A DNA stretch of 64,000 nucleotides from Diplolepis rosae (Eukaryota > Arthropoda > Insecta > Hymenoptera > Diplolepididae). Each line of letters opens with the position of its first letter. Position 1 is the stretch's first letter. Made by a program: the position numbers and the translations under genes. The notes below the pieces were generated by a model that did not search any database, had not been told where the DNA came from, and saw nothing but the letters and a program-made list of their open reading frames with translations. Shown here piece after piece: positions 10,687 to 22,509 of this stretch. The stretch covers positions 7,904,501 through 7,968,500 of the forward strand of contig JAPYXD010000608.1 in the NCBI GenBank assembly GCA_030998225.1. Reading direction: 5' to 3'.

Positions 10687-11557
10687 CAGGATGGTCTATC
10701 TAACATTTGGAATTAGAATCGACTATAAAAGAAAACATATGGATATTTTTTCAAAAGTATGGTTTTATTAGAAAGATTAAACCTTTCTATTTAAAAATGG
10801 AACATAACATCATTCAAATGATGAAATGATGAATTTTCCAGTACATTTTCGATTGTTTGGACAAAAGGTCAATAAGGTCAATAAGCAAAATTGTCACATT
10901 TGGGGCTCAGAAAATCCAAACGTCATCATTGAGAAGCCGATACACCCACAACGAGTGACTGTTTGGTGCGGATTTTGGTAAGGTGGCATAATTGGGCCAT
11001 TTTTCTTCCAAAAAGAGCAAGGAGCCGCCGTTTCGGTTTATGGCGAGCGTTACTGTATTATGTTCAACGAATTTCTATTTGCAAAAATTGAAGAGGATGA
11101 CATGGACGACATTTTGTTCCAACAAGACGGGTCCACTTGCCACACAGCTAACATAAGAATCGATCTTTTGCGCACCGTTTTCGAAAATCGAATAATCAGC
11201 CGAAATTCTGATGTCAATTGGCCGCCTCGGCGCTGTGATTGGATCCCGTTGGACTATTTTTTGTGGGGGGGCCGTTAAAAACAAGTGTTACGCTAACCAT
11301 CCAGAGTCGATTGAGGCCTTGAAACACGAAATCGAAGTTGCCATTCATGGCAATGAAGTCCAAACAATCAAGAATGTACTGAAAAATTGGGTTGATCGAA
11401 TGGGGTACTGTAAGGTCAGCCGTATCAGTCATTTGAATGATGTTGTGTTTCATTCATAAATGGTTCAATCTTTCTAATAAAACCATACTTTTGAAAAAAT
11501 ATCAAGAAGTTTTTTTTATAGCCGATTCAAATTCCAAATGTTAGATGGCTCACCCTG
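10687..11557 (+). mobile_element. DD41D-like element with intact 96-bp TIRs, internally deleted
   Basis: The left TIR (10687 to about 10783) and right TIR (11462-11557) match over about 96 bp, both containing TCTAACATTTGGAAT and GTATGGTTTTATTAGAAAGA. The element starts CAGGATGG and ends CACCCTG, with TA duplicated at 10685-10686 and 11558-11559. The 5' half of the transposase gene is gone. Complete ends make it a substrate that a related transposase could in principle still move. Confidence 0.92.
10855..11459 (+). pseudogene. C-terminal half of a DD41D-like transposase
   Basis: The remnant starts about 70 bp inside the left TIR and reads HIWGSENPNVIIEKPIHPQ, then VTVWCGFW, with a stop near 10980. 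The open frame from 11060 gives ILFQQDGSTCHTA (second catalytic aspartate) and WPPRRCDWIPLDYFLWG (third). There are 41 residues between those two aspartates, which is why I call the family DD41D-like. A one-base shift in a run of Gs near 11268-11274 moves the last part (VKNKCYANHPESIEALKHEI to NDVVFHS) into another frame. The first aspartate and DNA-binding domain are deleted. This copy supplies the block missing from the copies at 2693 and 9156, though it is a different subfamily. Confidence 0.88.
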
Positions 11558-11639
11558 TAATAGCACTAAATTCATTTTTATGCACTTAATGAATAAATAA
11601 ATATTAATCAAGCAGAAACATTTATCACCACTACTATAA

Positions 11640-12150
11640 AAGTTTATATGAAATTTTCTTTATAGGCATCAATAAGAATATTTGTAGATCTTATTGAAAC
11701 GGACAATTTTGCAAACTTACGTTTTTATCGTATTTCACATATTATTGTTAAAAAATTGAATTTTGGTTTTTCAATAGTATTTTTTTAAATTGAAAAGAAA
11801 AATATTGATCTTATAAAAAAATGTTGCAGTTCAAACTTGCAGATCTTTTTGTAGTAAACAATTTTGTCTCATAACTTTTTTTTCGTATTTCGTATAATTT
11901 AACTGGAAAATGGAATTTAGATATTGACTTTTTTCAAATTTTAATATACTGTAACATTCCTAATTTTAGTTCAATCGCAAAATCTTGTTAGGATAATTAG
12001 TAGAGATTAATGAGAAGTACTAGAAACCAGTATTGAATTTTTGGACTTTTTTATAAAGTTTTTTTTCAAAAATACAAAAAATCCTTCTATGCTGACAATT
12101 TTTATCGGATGTGGCTGGTTAACTTGATAACTCTCGATAGAATTATCGGT
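11640..12150 (-). repeat. Dispersed repeat R59, partial copy in reverse
   Basis: The stretch 11640-12118 is the reverse complement of part of 59230-59700. Shared blocks include the cognate of GTTAACCAGCCACATCC and the long AT-rich run with TCGTATTTCGTATAATTTAA. It is followed by a short forward block, ATAACTCTCGATAGAATTAT (about 12128), that lies at the other end of the family, so this copy is rearranged. It is non-coding. Confidence 0.7.
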
Positions 12151-12159
12151 AATTAATTT

Positions 12160-13090
12160 ACATCCAAAAGCCTGATAAATAATCAACGCGAGAGAATTAA
12201 TTTAATGAGTAATACAGACTCGTTTCAATTATCCTCTTTCTCTCTATTCCTCATTTTATAAATGTTTTGCCATTACTGTTCGTGCTGATTGCGCAACATT
12301 CTGTACTTACGCTTAAAAATCGATTTTTCACTTCTATAAATCTCCTGATTATAAGTATAAACAATAAAAGCAAATGGAAACAATGAGCAGATAATAAAAT
12401 TTGGATCGTAATAGACAGTTTGAAAACCTGGCAAAATATTTCATTTAAATTTGACATTTTTGGCTTAAAATGTCCTGAAGTGCTTGCTGTTCAAACTAAC
12501 TCTACCACTGCTATATCCAATTCTTGCAAATTTAGTAATAATATAAATACAACAGAAAGTCTCCAAACGTTTCTGCAATAAACAGTGTTGAGTCAAATCT
12601 AATTATTGTGAATAAATGTACGAGTTTTTGTGTCAGTTTTGCCCCCTATGCGTTTATTCTTATGAAAAGGCTTTGGATTTCAATAATTCTAACATTTTTT
12701 TTGTATTATTATAAGAAAGTGCAAAAGCAAATTATGCGATACTTCTTTGTTGAAAATTGCAAATGAAAAACTTTCCTCTTGCCATAATCTTATGATAAAA
12801 GTCGATTAATGTGTTTCAATATAAGAAATTCTGCAGTATAATACATATACTTTCTAATGCTAAGTGTTGTTGCTTTATTCATATCTTGTAATAATATTAC
12901 ACATTTTTAAGAGATTTCAGCTTTACTGTTGATAATTGTTACATGAAATTCCGAAAATCATGGCAAAGAAGAAACAGATTGAATCTCTTCAACCCCAACA
13001 AAATCTGTTTGACTCAAATTATAGAAGTGGGCTATGATTTTATTTAAAATCAAAAACCGAATTCAGATTTTAAATTACAAATAGAAATAG
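12160..13090. other. No recognised gene
   Basis: AT-rich sequence. Open frames (for example 12251-12457 minus) have no domain. Nothing repetitive or structured was noticed. Confidence 0.4.
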
Positions 13091-13092
13091 TA

Positions 13093-14237
13093 GGGGAGAA
13101 GCGGCGAAATTGGCGCGTCGTCTAAATTGGCGCACCCTATTTTTCAGAAAATGATAACATAACAAAAAATAAAAATAGTTCTATCGTGTGCATTCTTGTA
13201 TGATATGTATTTGATAGAAAACATTATAAAAATCTAATTGCTTAATACAGTTTTATTGCGATTAATCGTTTTTTGGCATAATGGTTATGTTCGAAGCCAT
13301 TGAGTTAAATCGTTAAATAATAGTATTTCAAGGTGAATTAGATTAATGCAACGATTTTATAATCTTTTATATTTAATCTTACGATTAGGATAGAATATTT
13401 GTATGAAAAAATAAGCATTTTACGTAAAAAGTATTTAATTAATGAACGATACACTTGCGGCAAAATTGGCGCATACGAGATTCAAATCAGAGGCGAAGTT
13501 GGCACACGTGTTGTGTTTCTGGAAACCGGTGACTGAAGTCAAGTGCTCGGATGTTTATGATTGAAAATATAAAGAAGATAGTAAGTACACAATTAATTAT
13601 TAATATATACATATATACATTTGAATGTTGCTGGACTTTTCTGCTAATCTTTTTCTTAATATTTTTTGTGACATGGGAGGTAATGTGGTTCGCAAAACTG
13701 ATGTAACGACTTTGTAAGGTTATATTCATTTGAACAATCAGTGGTTAAATTTTTTTTTAAGTTTGAGGTATTAAGGCATTTTAAAAGCGATTTTTAATAA
13801 TTAATTTGCAGTCTGACAGTGTTTTGAAAGTTTTCTCGATTTTAAGATGTGAAAGCAATGTAAGTAAAAAATTTGTATTTTTGATTGATTGTTTCTATTA
13901 TTTATTAGTCTTCTAAAGTTAATAATTGTATATACTTCTGATTACAAATTCAAATAATTCTCTATAAAAATGATTTCAATTTGAATATTCACTTAAATAT
14001 CCACAATTGCCAGTATTTTATTGTACAAATATAAAATATATTTTAACTTTGGCTGGTTTATGTGAATAAAGGTATAAAAAACTTCACATATCTTGATATA
14101 CTATCTCAAATTTAGTTTCAAATTATAAATACCTCTTTTCATCAACCTTTGAAATATTTTTTCATAATTTTTAGTCATATACTTTCTTTTTAAACTCGCA
14201 CTTTCTATTAGGTGCGCCAATTTCGCCGCTTCTCCCC
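13093..14237. mobile_element. TIR element, 1145 bp, TA target duplication, no transposase
   Basis: The left terminus GGGGAGAAGCGGCGAAATTG is mirrored by CAATTTCGCCGCTTCTCCCC at the right end, with TA at 13091-13092 and 14238-14239. The left terminal motif (AAATTGGCGC) recurs inside near 13120 and 13465, which looks like subterminal binding repeats. The interior is AT-rich and non-coding. The autonomous partner is unknown; a TA target and G-rich termini fit the Tc1/mariner/pogo group. Confidence 0.85.
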
Positions 14238-14239
14238 TA

Positions 14240-16155
14240 CTTCTAATTTATAAAAAATATCACATCATCGGGGCATTTAAAGGAAAGAGGAATTTATTAG
14301 TCAGGCATATTTTAAAAAATTAGATAATTTTGAAAATGTTAAAATATAACTTTTAATTTTGGTTCCTCGTATGGAATTTGAGGAGGTTTACAATACAAAT
14401 TATCTAACTGACATTCCTGCATCCAAGAAAAAGTAATAGTAAACAATTTTTCAAAGAGTTTAAAGATTATACATTGCACAAAAAAGTTTTGTCACAAAAT
14501 CTGCAAAAGCAAGCCCCGTTCAAAAAATAAATTAGTTTTTTGAAATTGAGAAATACCTTTTACTCACAAATTGTATTCTTCATAAATCGTATCAAAGACC
14601 GAAGAAAAACATTTCATTCTTTCATTGATTCTAGATTAATGCCAAACTTAATTTGTGTCAAAACTTTTTTCAACGTAGTTTGCGTAGTATAGCTATTGTA
14701 AAATTTTTCTTCCGAACATTAATATACATATTATATGGCGTAGGAAACTTAAGCCTTTCATAAACACTTCACCAAAATATTCCACTATTTTTTCAAACAA
14801 GTTACAGATGTGTAAAGTGAGGGGCAGACACTTTTGTAACCGACTAACATGTAGAAAAAGTTTGCCGTTGGGAAATGAAATGTTGCAAACTTGTCCAAAT
14901 CAGGAATTTATCATTTTAAGTAAGATGCACATTGTATTTTTTGGCGGATTTTGATCTTATTTTTATGAAATATTCTTGCCATATTTAATTTCACTGCTGA
15001 AACATTCACCATTTCAAAAACGAGAGCCGTTTGTCTTTTTTATTTTTCTCAATATATTTGCGATAAAATCAACAAAGCACATAAAAAAGGGATATTGACG
15101 TAAGAAAAAGGGTCGGTAGCGAGAAGAACTTGGTATTCTAACTTTCAAGGTATTTTTCATCTTTTGAAATAGAATTGTTAAATCGGTTGTTCTGGCTACG
15201 TGCATTTATCTAGAATTTAAATCGAAATGCTGTATCGTACAATGCTATCAGTTTTCTATGTGCACTGCGATGCGCATGACCGCAGCACCATTACATAAGT
15301 CATATCGCAAAACAGATTTGGATCCTTGTGCATTGCGTTACCCAATGCACCATAAACGGAAAGGAGTCTTATCTAAGGGGCCAGGATTTTATGGCAGAGC
15401 AAGTGGACCACAAATAGACTCTGCCAGCTCGTTTCGTGAAATGTGCGTGGAGAGAATATTGGTGTCATACGGACGAAAAAGGAAAGAGAACAACTTTTAG
15501 CACAGAATCCACACTGACTCACTTTTGGCAAGCATTTTTACTACGCTTGGTAAACTCTAGCGAGTTTCTATTGTAAAAAAAAAGGAAGACTATATTAAAG
15601 GGCTCGACAATTCTCTATCCTCTAGTGTAAAATCTTATATTACATACAATAGGGTTTCATGCTGTAAAAATTCAATATTTTCTTGCTCATTGTAAATTGA
15701 AAAATCACTAAAACGTTTGAGTTTAAAATATTCGAAAAAATTATGAAGTTTAGGTAGTTGTCGTGCCAAGAATAAGGTCATTGAAAAAAAAGTTTTTCTA
15801 CGATTCTGAGATTTGAAATGATAATATCAGTCGTGTTACATGAAAGAAAAAACATTATTATTTAATTAATGTTTTTTGAAATGGAATTTTTCCTTACTGT
15901 CACTTATTACCAATTTTTTAACAAATGATTAAATTTCCATAAATCATGGCTCATTTCTTCGGGGAAAATACTCTCTACAACTCTGCTGCTTCCAATTTTA
16001 AGAAAAAAATTTTCAGCAGCTGGAATCGCTAAAAGAATTTTTTTAAAACAAGCGTTTCTTTAAAAAAAAATTTACTTTCAAAATTGAATACAGTAGAGTT
16101 GTAGAGACTATTTGGTATAAGCTATAAATTAATTTCATAAAAAATAACTTTTTTC
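14240..16155. other. No recognised gene; one unassigned 80-codon frame at 15258-15500
   Basis: Mostly AT-rich. The frame 15258-15500 (plus) has less biased composition than its surroundings (KGPGFYGRASGPQIDS) but no domain I recognise, no splice context and no homologue elsewhere in the window. I do not call it a gene. Confidence 0.35.
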
Positions 16156-16159
16156 TATT

Positions 16160-16380
16160 CTCATCACATGAGAAGGTATTGGTTTAATGTGAAAAACCAC
16201 TTTCGGAATTTTCATCAAATCTTTCCTTCTTTAGACCCACTGTGTGAGAAAAAACGGTTTCTAAAAAAGTGTGTGTGTGTCTGTCTGTCTGTTTGTTGTA
16301 GTAGTAGTAGTAGTAGGACGTATACGCGATAACTCTCGATAGAATTATAAATCTCTTGTGACGTCTGAAATCACACAAGC
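16160..16380 (+). repeat. Dispersed repeat R59, 5' part, with microsatellites
   Basis: It matches the start of the copy at 59031: GAGAAGGTATTGGTTT, TCGGAATTTTCATCAAATCT, then GTCTGTCTGTCTG and ATAACTCTCGATAGAATTAT. It contains a GT/CTGT run at 16270-16295 and a GTA repeat near 16299-16315. The copy is truncated after about 220 bp. Confidence 0.75.
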
Positions 16381-18565
16381 TTTTTGTGTTTATTAAATTA
16401 TTTCTTTTAAGAAGAAATAATTTACAATTATTTTTGAGTCTGGAGCTTGCACTCCAATAACTCGGGAATACTGCTGTTAGAATTCTTTCCTAAAGTCACT
16501 CCTAGGGGAATTTTTACACTTGGAGAGATGGAGTTTGAGTATTAAACAAAATCGTACATCTCATAAGGAGCACGTCAAATTGTTTAATACTCGAGGATAG
16601 GTTGGTTGAAGATTTTGTACAATTTCTAGTACCAGAGTGGTTACTGGCACCTAAGAAATTGTATGGAGGAATATAAATTGAACAATTGTAAATATAATAG
16701 AAAGGAAAAGAAAGAAATAGGGGTGAGAAAGATTATTAAAGCAAAAAATTATAATGGAAAACTCACTTTTATTTAATATGACAAATCCTGACAAATCCTG
16801 GAGAAATCCTGGTAATTTGAACTTGAAGAATTGAAGAACTCCTTTTTTTTTATTGAAGAACTGAAGATTTTGAAATTGAGAACTGAGAACTGACTTGAAG
16901 AAATGAATAACTGAGAACTTAAAGAATTGAAGAAGTTTTGTTTTTTTCTCTTTTAATTGAAGGACTTTTTAATTGAAGAAGTGAAGATTTTGAAAAAACT
17001 AAGAACTGACTTTTTTTAGCTGTGCAGTCGTTTTTATGTTCTGCTCTACTTTCCCTTTCCAGAAAAATGTTCTAGCGCGACTTGGTTTTTTATCTTTTGC
17101 TTTCCTAATTGGTGTGGATAAGCGAGTGCAGTTACTATCTTGATTCTCATAGGTAGATTTTGTAGCGGGCCCTGATATCTGGGTCTAGGAGGGGTACCAG
17201 GTTTTCTCCAAGTTTATCACTTTTCTCAAAAGATGGAGACATGTGTACTATTTTATAATGAAATATAAATTTTTACATAGTTATGAATAATTATTAACAA
17301 AATTGTAACTATAAAATAGTTTCTAAGAACTTCAAATTATTGATAAATAATAATTAACTTTTAAATTCATATTTACAATGTCCTATCTTATTTCTAATAA
17401 TTTTCCTTATTTTAATAAACCATTCTTTATTTCTTAAATTCATTCATATGAGACAAACCATTTAATAATTCATACAAAACTTTTGCGATATAAAATTTGA
17501 GACATAATTTACATGATTACGATGATTATTACAAGGGATATTCTATTGTGTTTCAATGATTTATAAACTGAAGAATGATGTAATCAACTAATCTGATTAA
17601 TGACATTCCTAATTTTTATTTCTGTTAAAAATGAAAACGGAGTTACAATATATCTAATTGACAGAAATCGTTCACAACTTTCGAAAATTACCGATATTTA
17701 AACTATCGTATTGAATTTTAATATGTATATATACATGTACATATTTTTATTCATAAATATATTTTAGTGTTATTTTATAATGGAAAATGATCGAGTTTAT
17801 TTGACATTTTAATGTTGATCTACAATGATATTCAAAATTCATAAGAATGAAGTTATATTGAAATAAAATTTGTAAGTTATTATATTGCTATAAAGTAGGG
17901 TTTTTATATTTTCAAGCAAAGATTCATTCGAAACTTGATGTATTTTCAATTATAAAATCTTAGTTTGTTTGATATTTGTTTACATTTTCTATTTCTAAAA
18001 GAAAACATGTTATTAGAAAAACAATTAGAATTCAAATAGGCCTGAAATATCATTTAGTCTGTTGGAAATATAAGCAATATATGTTTAATAATTTTTTTGT
18101 TATATAATTATTAAGTGAAAAAATAATGTTAATTTTGTTCTTTGTTTGTTTGTAGCTTTTTGAATTTTCAAGTTTATTAAGATTTATTCCTATATGACGT
18201 TATTTCAGAACAGGAAATGCATCTAGGTCTATTTGTATTTACTAAAGCTTAACTATAGGAGCACTGGCCCATTTTGGTACCGAGAAAGTTTTTTATGATA
18301 TTTACATAAGATTATGTCGGAGGCTTCTCATAATTGTATCCGCGTCTATTTTTTATCTTTTGCTAGCGGTAGGTATTTAAAATTTTCAAAAGGGAGTACG
18401 ATTGTGGTAGAAAGTTAATTATATTTAACTGGATCATACAGAGTCCGGACTGAGTACAGATAGTAAAAATACATAACGCTGTGAAAAGTACATAAAGCTA
18501 TGAAAAATACATTTCAAAAATAGGTTTCGTAGAATTTGACTACTTACAGGAAATTATAAATTACT
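16381..18565. other. Non-coding, with degenerate GAAGAACTGA-type repeats at 16815-17010
   Basis: Between about 16815 and 17010 short units of the type TTGAAGAACTGA recur irregularly, next to small duplications (GACAAATCCT twice at 16781-16800). The remainder is AT-rich with no long open frame. A stem at about 16618-16668 (AATTTCTAGTACC and its partner) may be an ordinary hairpin. Confidence 0.4.
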
Positions 18566-18569
18566 TGAT

Positions 18570-20885
18570 AAAAGTGTGGTTTTTGAGACGGTTGTTTAAG
18601 GTTAACGAACGCTGATAATTATAAAAAGTTTTTGATTTTTAGAGAAAAGAAATTTTTTAAATAAAGAGGGATTTTAGAACAAACTTTAATGTCAATAATG
18701 TACAGAGGATGTCACACTCTACTCATTATCCCAATAACAATTTTCTATTCAACTAAAATTAGGTAACTTTCCTAATTTTTGGTTTTAAAAAAACACTATT
18801 GAGAATCAAAAATTCCATTTTTTAACCAAAATATCTGATGAATTTTTTTTTCTTTTTGAGATGTCTGGAAGAAGATAAATTTTTTTTAATCATGTAAATT
18901 ATTAGAAAGTTACAGAAATGTATACAGAAAATCGAGCGCGAACCACGAGTGATATAATGAGAATGTGTTCCTTAAGGCTGATAAAACCTTAAGTTAATTG
19001 AATTTCCTTTTTCATTTGAAATCAAAAAACTTAGTAACTTTGTGGAAATGTATCAAGTTAAGGGGGTATTCTAGTCTACAGTTACAAATTTTGGGTGTTT
19101 TTTATATTGATAGAATGGTATGTTGTTGGAAAATTGGCTTTAGGGTCCATAAAATGATTAAGTCAAATTTAATCAAACGTTTCGGCTCTGATCGGAGCCC
19201 TCATCAGTGATATTTATTAAAATCTAGAAAATACAAAAAAGGTTGCTGGCAATAATTTCACATATTTTCTCTGAGTTACTGGAGTGCTTAAAATATGTCA
19301 CAAAAGGAGTACTTGATATATTAAATACAAGAAGGAAAGTTTGGATATATACATTGGTGCGAAGCTGAATATGGATAGCCTGGTATAGACCATTAAGGCT
19401 ATCTCTTGACTAGTTTTTTCCGAAACTATTTTAATACTATTTATAAGCTATGTATAAAAATATTAACATTTTTGCATTTCTTGTACATACCGGTAACTAC
19501 GATTAAAATACGCAAAACTGAATTGGTTGAGGCTATTAGGGATTTGATTGAACTATTTTCCTAAACCATTTTAAATTGTGTTGAAATATGTATATATATT
19601 TTGAACCATTTGTCTGAAAACTATTTTGAAAGCATTCTTGAACAATTTATAGCAATGTGATTCACAAACGTGAATTGGTTGAGGCTATTAGGTATTCGTT
19701 TGGACTATTATTCATATAATATTTTAAAATATGTTGAAATATATGTATATATATATTTTGGGACTATTTGTCTGAAAACTATTTTGAAGCAATCTTAATC
19801 AATTTGTAACAATATTAATATTTGTTTGAAATATTTTTCCAAAACTATTTTAAAAAACTATGTTGAATTGTATATAAATATCTTCGAACCATTTGTCAGA
19901 AAACTATTTCGAAACCATTCTTAAACAATTCATAAGCAATATTCACATTTGTTTGAACTATTTTTCACTAAAAATATTTTTACCATCCATTTTTTTATGA
20001 GATATTTATTAATATTTTAACAATAAAAAAAAAATTAAAAATTAAAAAAATTTGAAAATTGACAAAGTTACAGACTGGTGAAGTGGGGGGGGGGGGGGGG
20101 GTGAAAAAAAGGGTGCGTCCATATTGACACGATTCCAATCCTTCTGGTGATCTGAAAAAAAAAAAATATAGATTCTTAATGAGTAAGAATATCGCTATCG
20201 CCTGAACTAGGGAAAAAAACAAAAAAATTTTTTTCACAAAATGGCGACTGTTTGAAAAAAAAGTTTGTTTTTGCCCTGTTTTTTATAAAGTTTAAAATTT
20301 TTTAAAAATAGTAAAAATCAAAATTTTTACATAATCCTATGTCGAACGATAGAGGGATATATAAAGAAGGTTCACGCCAAATTTCAAGTTAATCGGTTCA
20401 TTAGAACTTGAGAAATCATGTCAAACGTGTTGGAAAAAGTAGTTTCGAGAAAAACGCGTTTAAAGATTTGAGAAAAGTTGCAGGCAGTTTTTACTCACAT
20501 TTCGTTAATCGGCGATTCCTGCTCCATACATTGGACCTTCCTCTTGTTCAAATACATACAATTTTATACAAATGCAATTATTGCAAAGCAAACTTTTTAG
20601 TTTTGGCCAGCTTTTTCGGATTCTGTACCACTGTGGGCCGCCAGATTTAACGTGGCAGGACCGGTTTGCGCGCTGCATCACTAAAATAGCTATAACTCCG
20701 TAAATAATTAAAATTTTTAAAATTCCTTCGGAGGAAATATTCTTAAAGATCTATTTTAAAAAATATGGGGGAAAAATCGATTTTTTCAAAATTCTAGACT
20801 AGAATACCGCTTTAAAAGAAATAAACTTATATGTATGCGAAGAATATAAGACCGAGTGCTTTGCTTGGGCATTAAATTTCACACT
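18570..20885 (+). repeat. Dispersed repeat R59, split by a TTAA element
   Basis: 18570-19057 and 20816-20885 together align with about 59750-60310: both contain ACAGAAATG, AAAATCGAGCGCGAA, GAGAATGT with TTCCTTAAGGC, and then AAGAAATAAACTTA with GTATGCGAAGA. The element at 19062-20811 lies between the two halves. The copy at 60 kb is uninterrupted there. Confidence 0.78.
19062..20811. mobile_element. TTAA-flanked TIR element, 1750 bp
   Basis: The left end GGGGGTATTCTAGTCTA and right end TAGACTAGAATACCGCT are inverted repeats, with TTAA at 19058-19061 and 20812-20815. TTAA duplication is used by piggyBac, Kolobok and some others. No transposase remains, so the superfamily is open. The interior has a G17-type run at about 20085-20101 and a block (TTTCGAGAAAAACGCGTTTA, 20444) that recurs near 51652. 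Confidence 0.82.
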
Positions 20886-20935
20886 CGCCAAATTAACTTT
20901 TTTCCCCTTAGTTGCATAATATACTATTTTACACT

Positions 20936-21060
20936 CTTATCACATATTAGAAACTATTGGTATTATGTGAAATTTGATTTTTTGAATTTCTATCAAATGT
21001 CGACGTTTCAGTGTTTTTGTGTGAGAAAAATCCATTTTTACGTTAATCTGTATTAAGAAC
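20936..21060 (+). repeat. Short diverged copy of the R59 5' end
   Basis: The block TTAGAAACTATTGGTATTATGTGAAA and the following text parallel the GAGAAGGTATTGGTTTTATGTGAAA start of R59 at 59045 with many substitutions. It is immediately downstream of the split copy and in the same orientation. Confidence 0.45.
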
Positions 21061-21202
21061 CGTATTGAGAATATGTCAATACATTAGGATTTGTATGGCA
21101 ATGATTTCATATAACGCGTCAATTTCTGTAATTGGATTCGTAGAAAAATGCGCACAGATAGCTCATTTTTGAGTCATGTGCTTTTTTCTGATGAAGGTTT
21201 AA

Positions 21203-21283
21203 TGCAAAATTGTGGAAATGTAATTCAAGAGTGAGAAGTTAATATCAACTTCTCACTCTTGAATTAAATTTTCATAATTTTGT
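21203..21283. repeat. Near-perfect hairpin, about 37-bp stem, 6-nt loop
   Basis: AATTCAAGAGTGAGAAGTT (21222-21240) is followed after AATATC by its exact complement AACTTCTCACTCTTGAATT. The pairing continues outwards through CAAAATTGTGGAAATG with a few mismatches. It could be a tiny foldback element or, if transcribed, a small-RNA precursor. Confidence 0.8.
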
Positions 21284-21479
21284 ATTATAAATCTTGGTTT
21301 TGTCGTAATAAGTAAAAATCAAAAATATCTGTAATTTGTATTTTTATTTCTAGAATATATACAGAAAATTTCCCTATGCAACGAACTGTGAACCTTAAAA
21401 GCATGTGATACTTAGGAAATTAGCAAATTTTATTGTTTTAGGTTTCTACATGTTTGTGTTTAAAGTACATAAAATTTTG

Positions 21480-22500
21480 TTTCTAAAATTTGGGAAATGC
21501 TGGAAAAGATGAAGACGGACGTATATAGACTATTTTTGATACTTTTCCATCAATTATAGTGCAAGTAAATCCATGCTCCACATAACATGTTCTGCCCTTC
21601 ACCTCAAATTTACTTGGCTTCAATCGTTTCAATTGAGACCAGTAACAATTTTATCTGTCGTCTACACTGAGAAAAAAATTTATCCAACAAAACTTTTTTT
21701 GTTATCCTGACAAAATATTTTGTTGTCCCAACAAAACATTTTGTTTAATCAACAAAATTTGTTTGATATAGCAAAATGTTTTGTTGGCACAACAAAAGAA
21801 TTTTGTTAGCTAAATACTAACCAAATATTTTTGTTGATTTGACAAAACTGTTTTCTCAGTGTATGTTGCACGCTGGAATGATATCGGGAGACAATTTTCA
21901 GGCGAAGAAGGTCGACGATTCTGCCAAATTGACTTATGCAAAGAGTCTTTTATATCCTTGAGGCAAAGAGGAATCATTGATACCAAGAAAATACTCGAAG
22001 CTGTACTTTCTGTACAAGTTTTCGAGTTGTGTTGGTAAGGATTTTTTCCAGAAGTGACATCACAGTCATATTTTATTGTAAGTTTCAACTTCTTGGCATT
22101 TTCAGGCGGTACAACAGATTCATCTTTCAACAATCTCTTTGTAGTATGGTCTAGAAGTTCTTGTAGTCGGATAGTAGCACCCGTCAGTGAGAGGTATCGG
22201 GAGTACATTTGTTTCCAGTGATGTGTCAAATTTCATATTCGCAGTGTTTTTACATGATGAACCTTTTCTGATGATGTCAGCCACAGTAGCCTTATCTACA
22301 GTTTGCACACTTCCGAACAAATCAACTTTAGTTTTAGGGACAAAATTTTGTAATGTATCTATTTTTCATTCCCTTGTTTTTCCTGAGAATTCCTGAAAAC
22401 TCTTACCCTTTCGAGAGAGCGAAGTTGAAGCTTTTGAAACCGAAAACACAGCATCCAACCATGACTTATTCTCACGCAGAAGCTCATCCTTATTAGAAAA
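21480..22500 (-). pseudogene. Transib-like (RAG1-related) transposase relic, split by a MITE
   Basis: On the minus strand, three degenerate frames line up in the order expected for Transib transposase. First, about 22495-22350 has SWLDAVFSVSK and KSFQEFSGKTRE. Then 22229-21870 has KKLKLTIKYDCDVTSG, in the position of the first catalytic aspartate block of the Transib/RAG1 core, followed by SSIFLVSMIPLCLKD and WQNRRPSSPENCLPISF. Third, beyond the MITE (21665-21861), 21650-21500 has GFTCTIIDGKV, like the family's T-M-I-D-G-K-V block. Stops, frameshifts and a Gly to Val change next to the aspartate show it is dead. The assignment is from memory of family motifs. Confidence 0.6.
21665..21861. mobile_element. 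MITE, 197 bp, TA target, built of AACAAAA/TTTTGTT palindromes
   Basis: The termini CACTGAGAAAA and TTTTCTCAGTG are flanked by TA (21663-21664, 21862-21863). The interior is a chain of short palindromes (for example CAACAAAACATTTTGTTTAA, GACAAAATATTTTGTTG) repeated at roughly 20-40-bp intervals. It interrupts the Transib relic between its SFQRAT and LKPSKFEVKG segments. Confidence 0.88.
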
Positions 22501-22509
22501 AGAAGCAGA

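Noticed and set aside
15258..15500. Possible small gene (80 codons)
   Set aside because: No recognisable motif, splice context or homologue in the window. Length is within chance expectation for the composition.
16600..16670. LTR primer-binding site or LTR end
   Set aside because: TGGCACC-like words occur near a hairpin, but there is no second LTR, gag or pol sequence nearby.
20085..20101. Long G run (also at 9006-9016)
   Set aside because: Homopolymer run inside transposable elements. Likely replication slippage or sequencing noise rather than a functional G-quadruplex.
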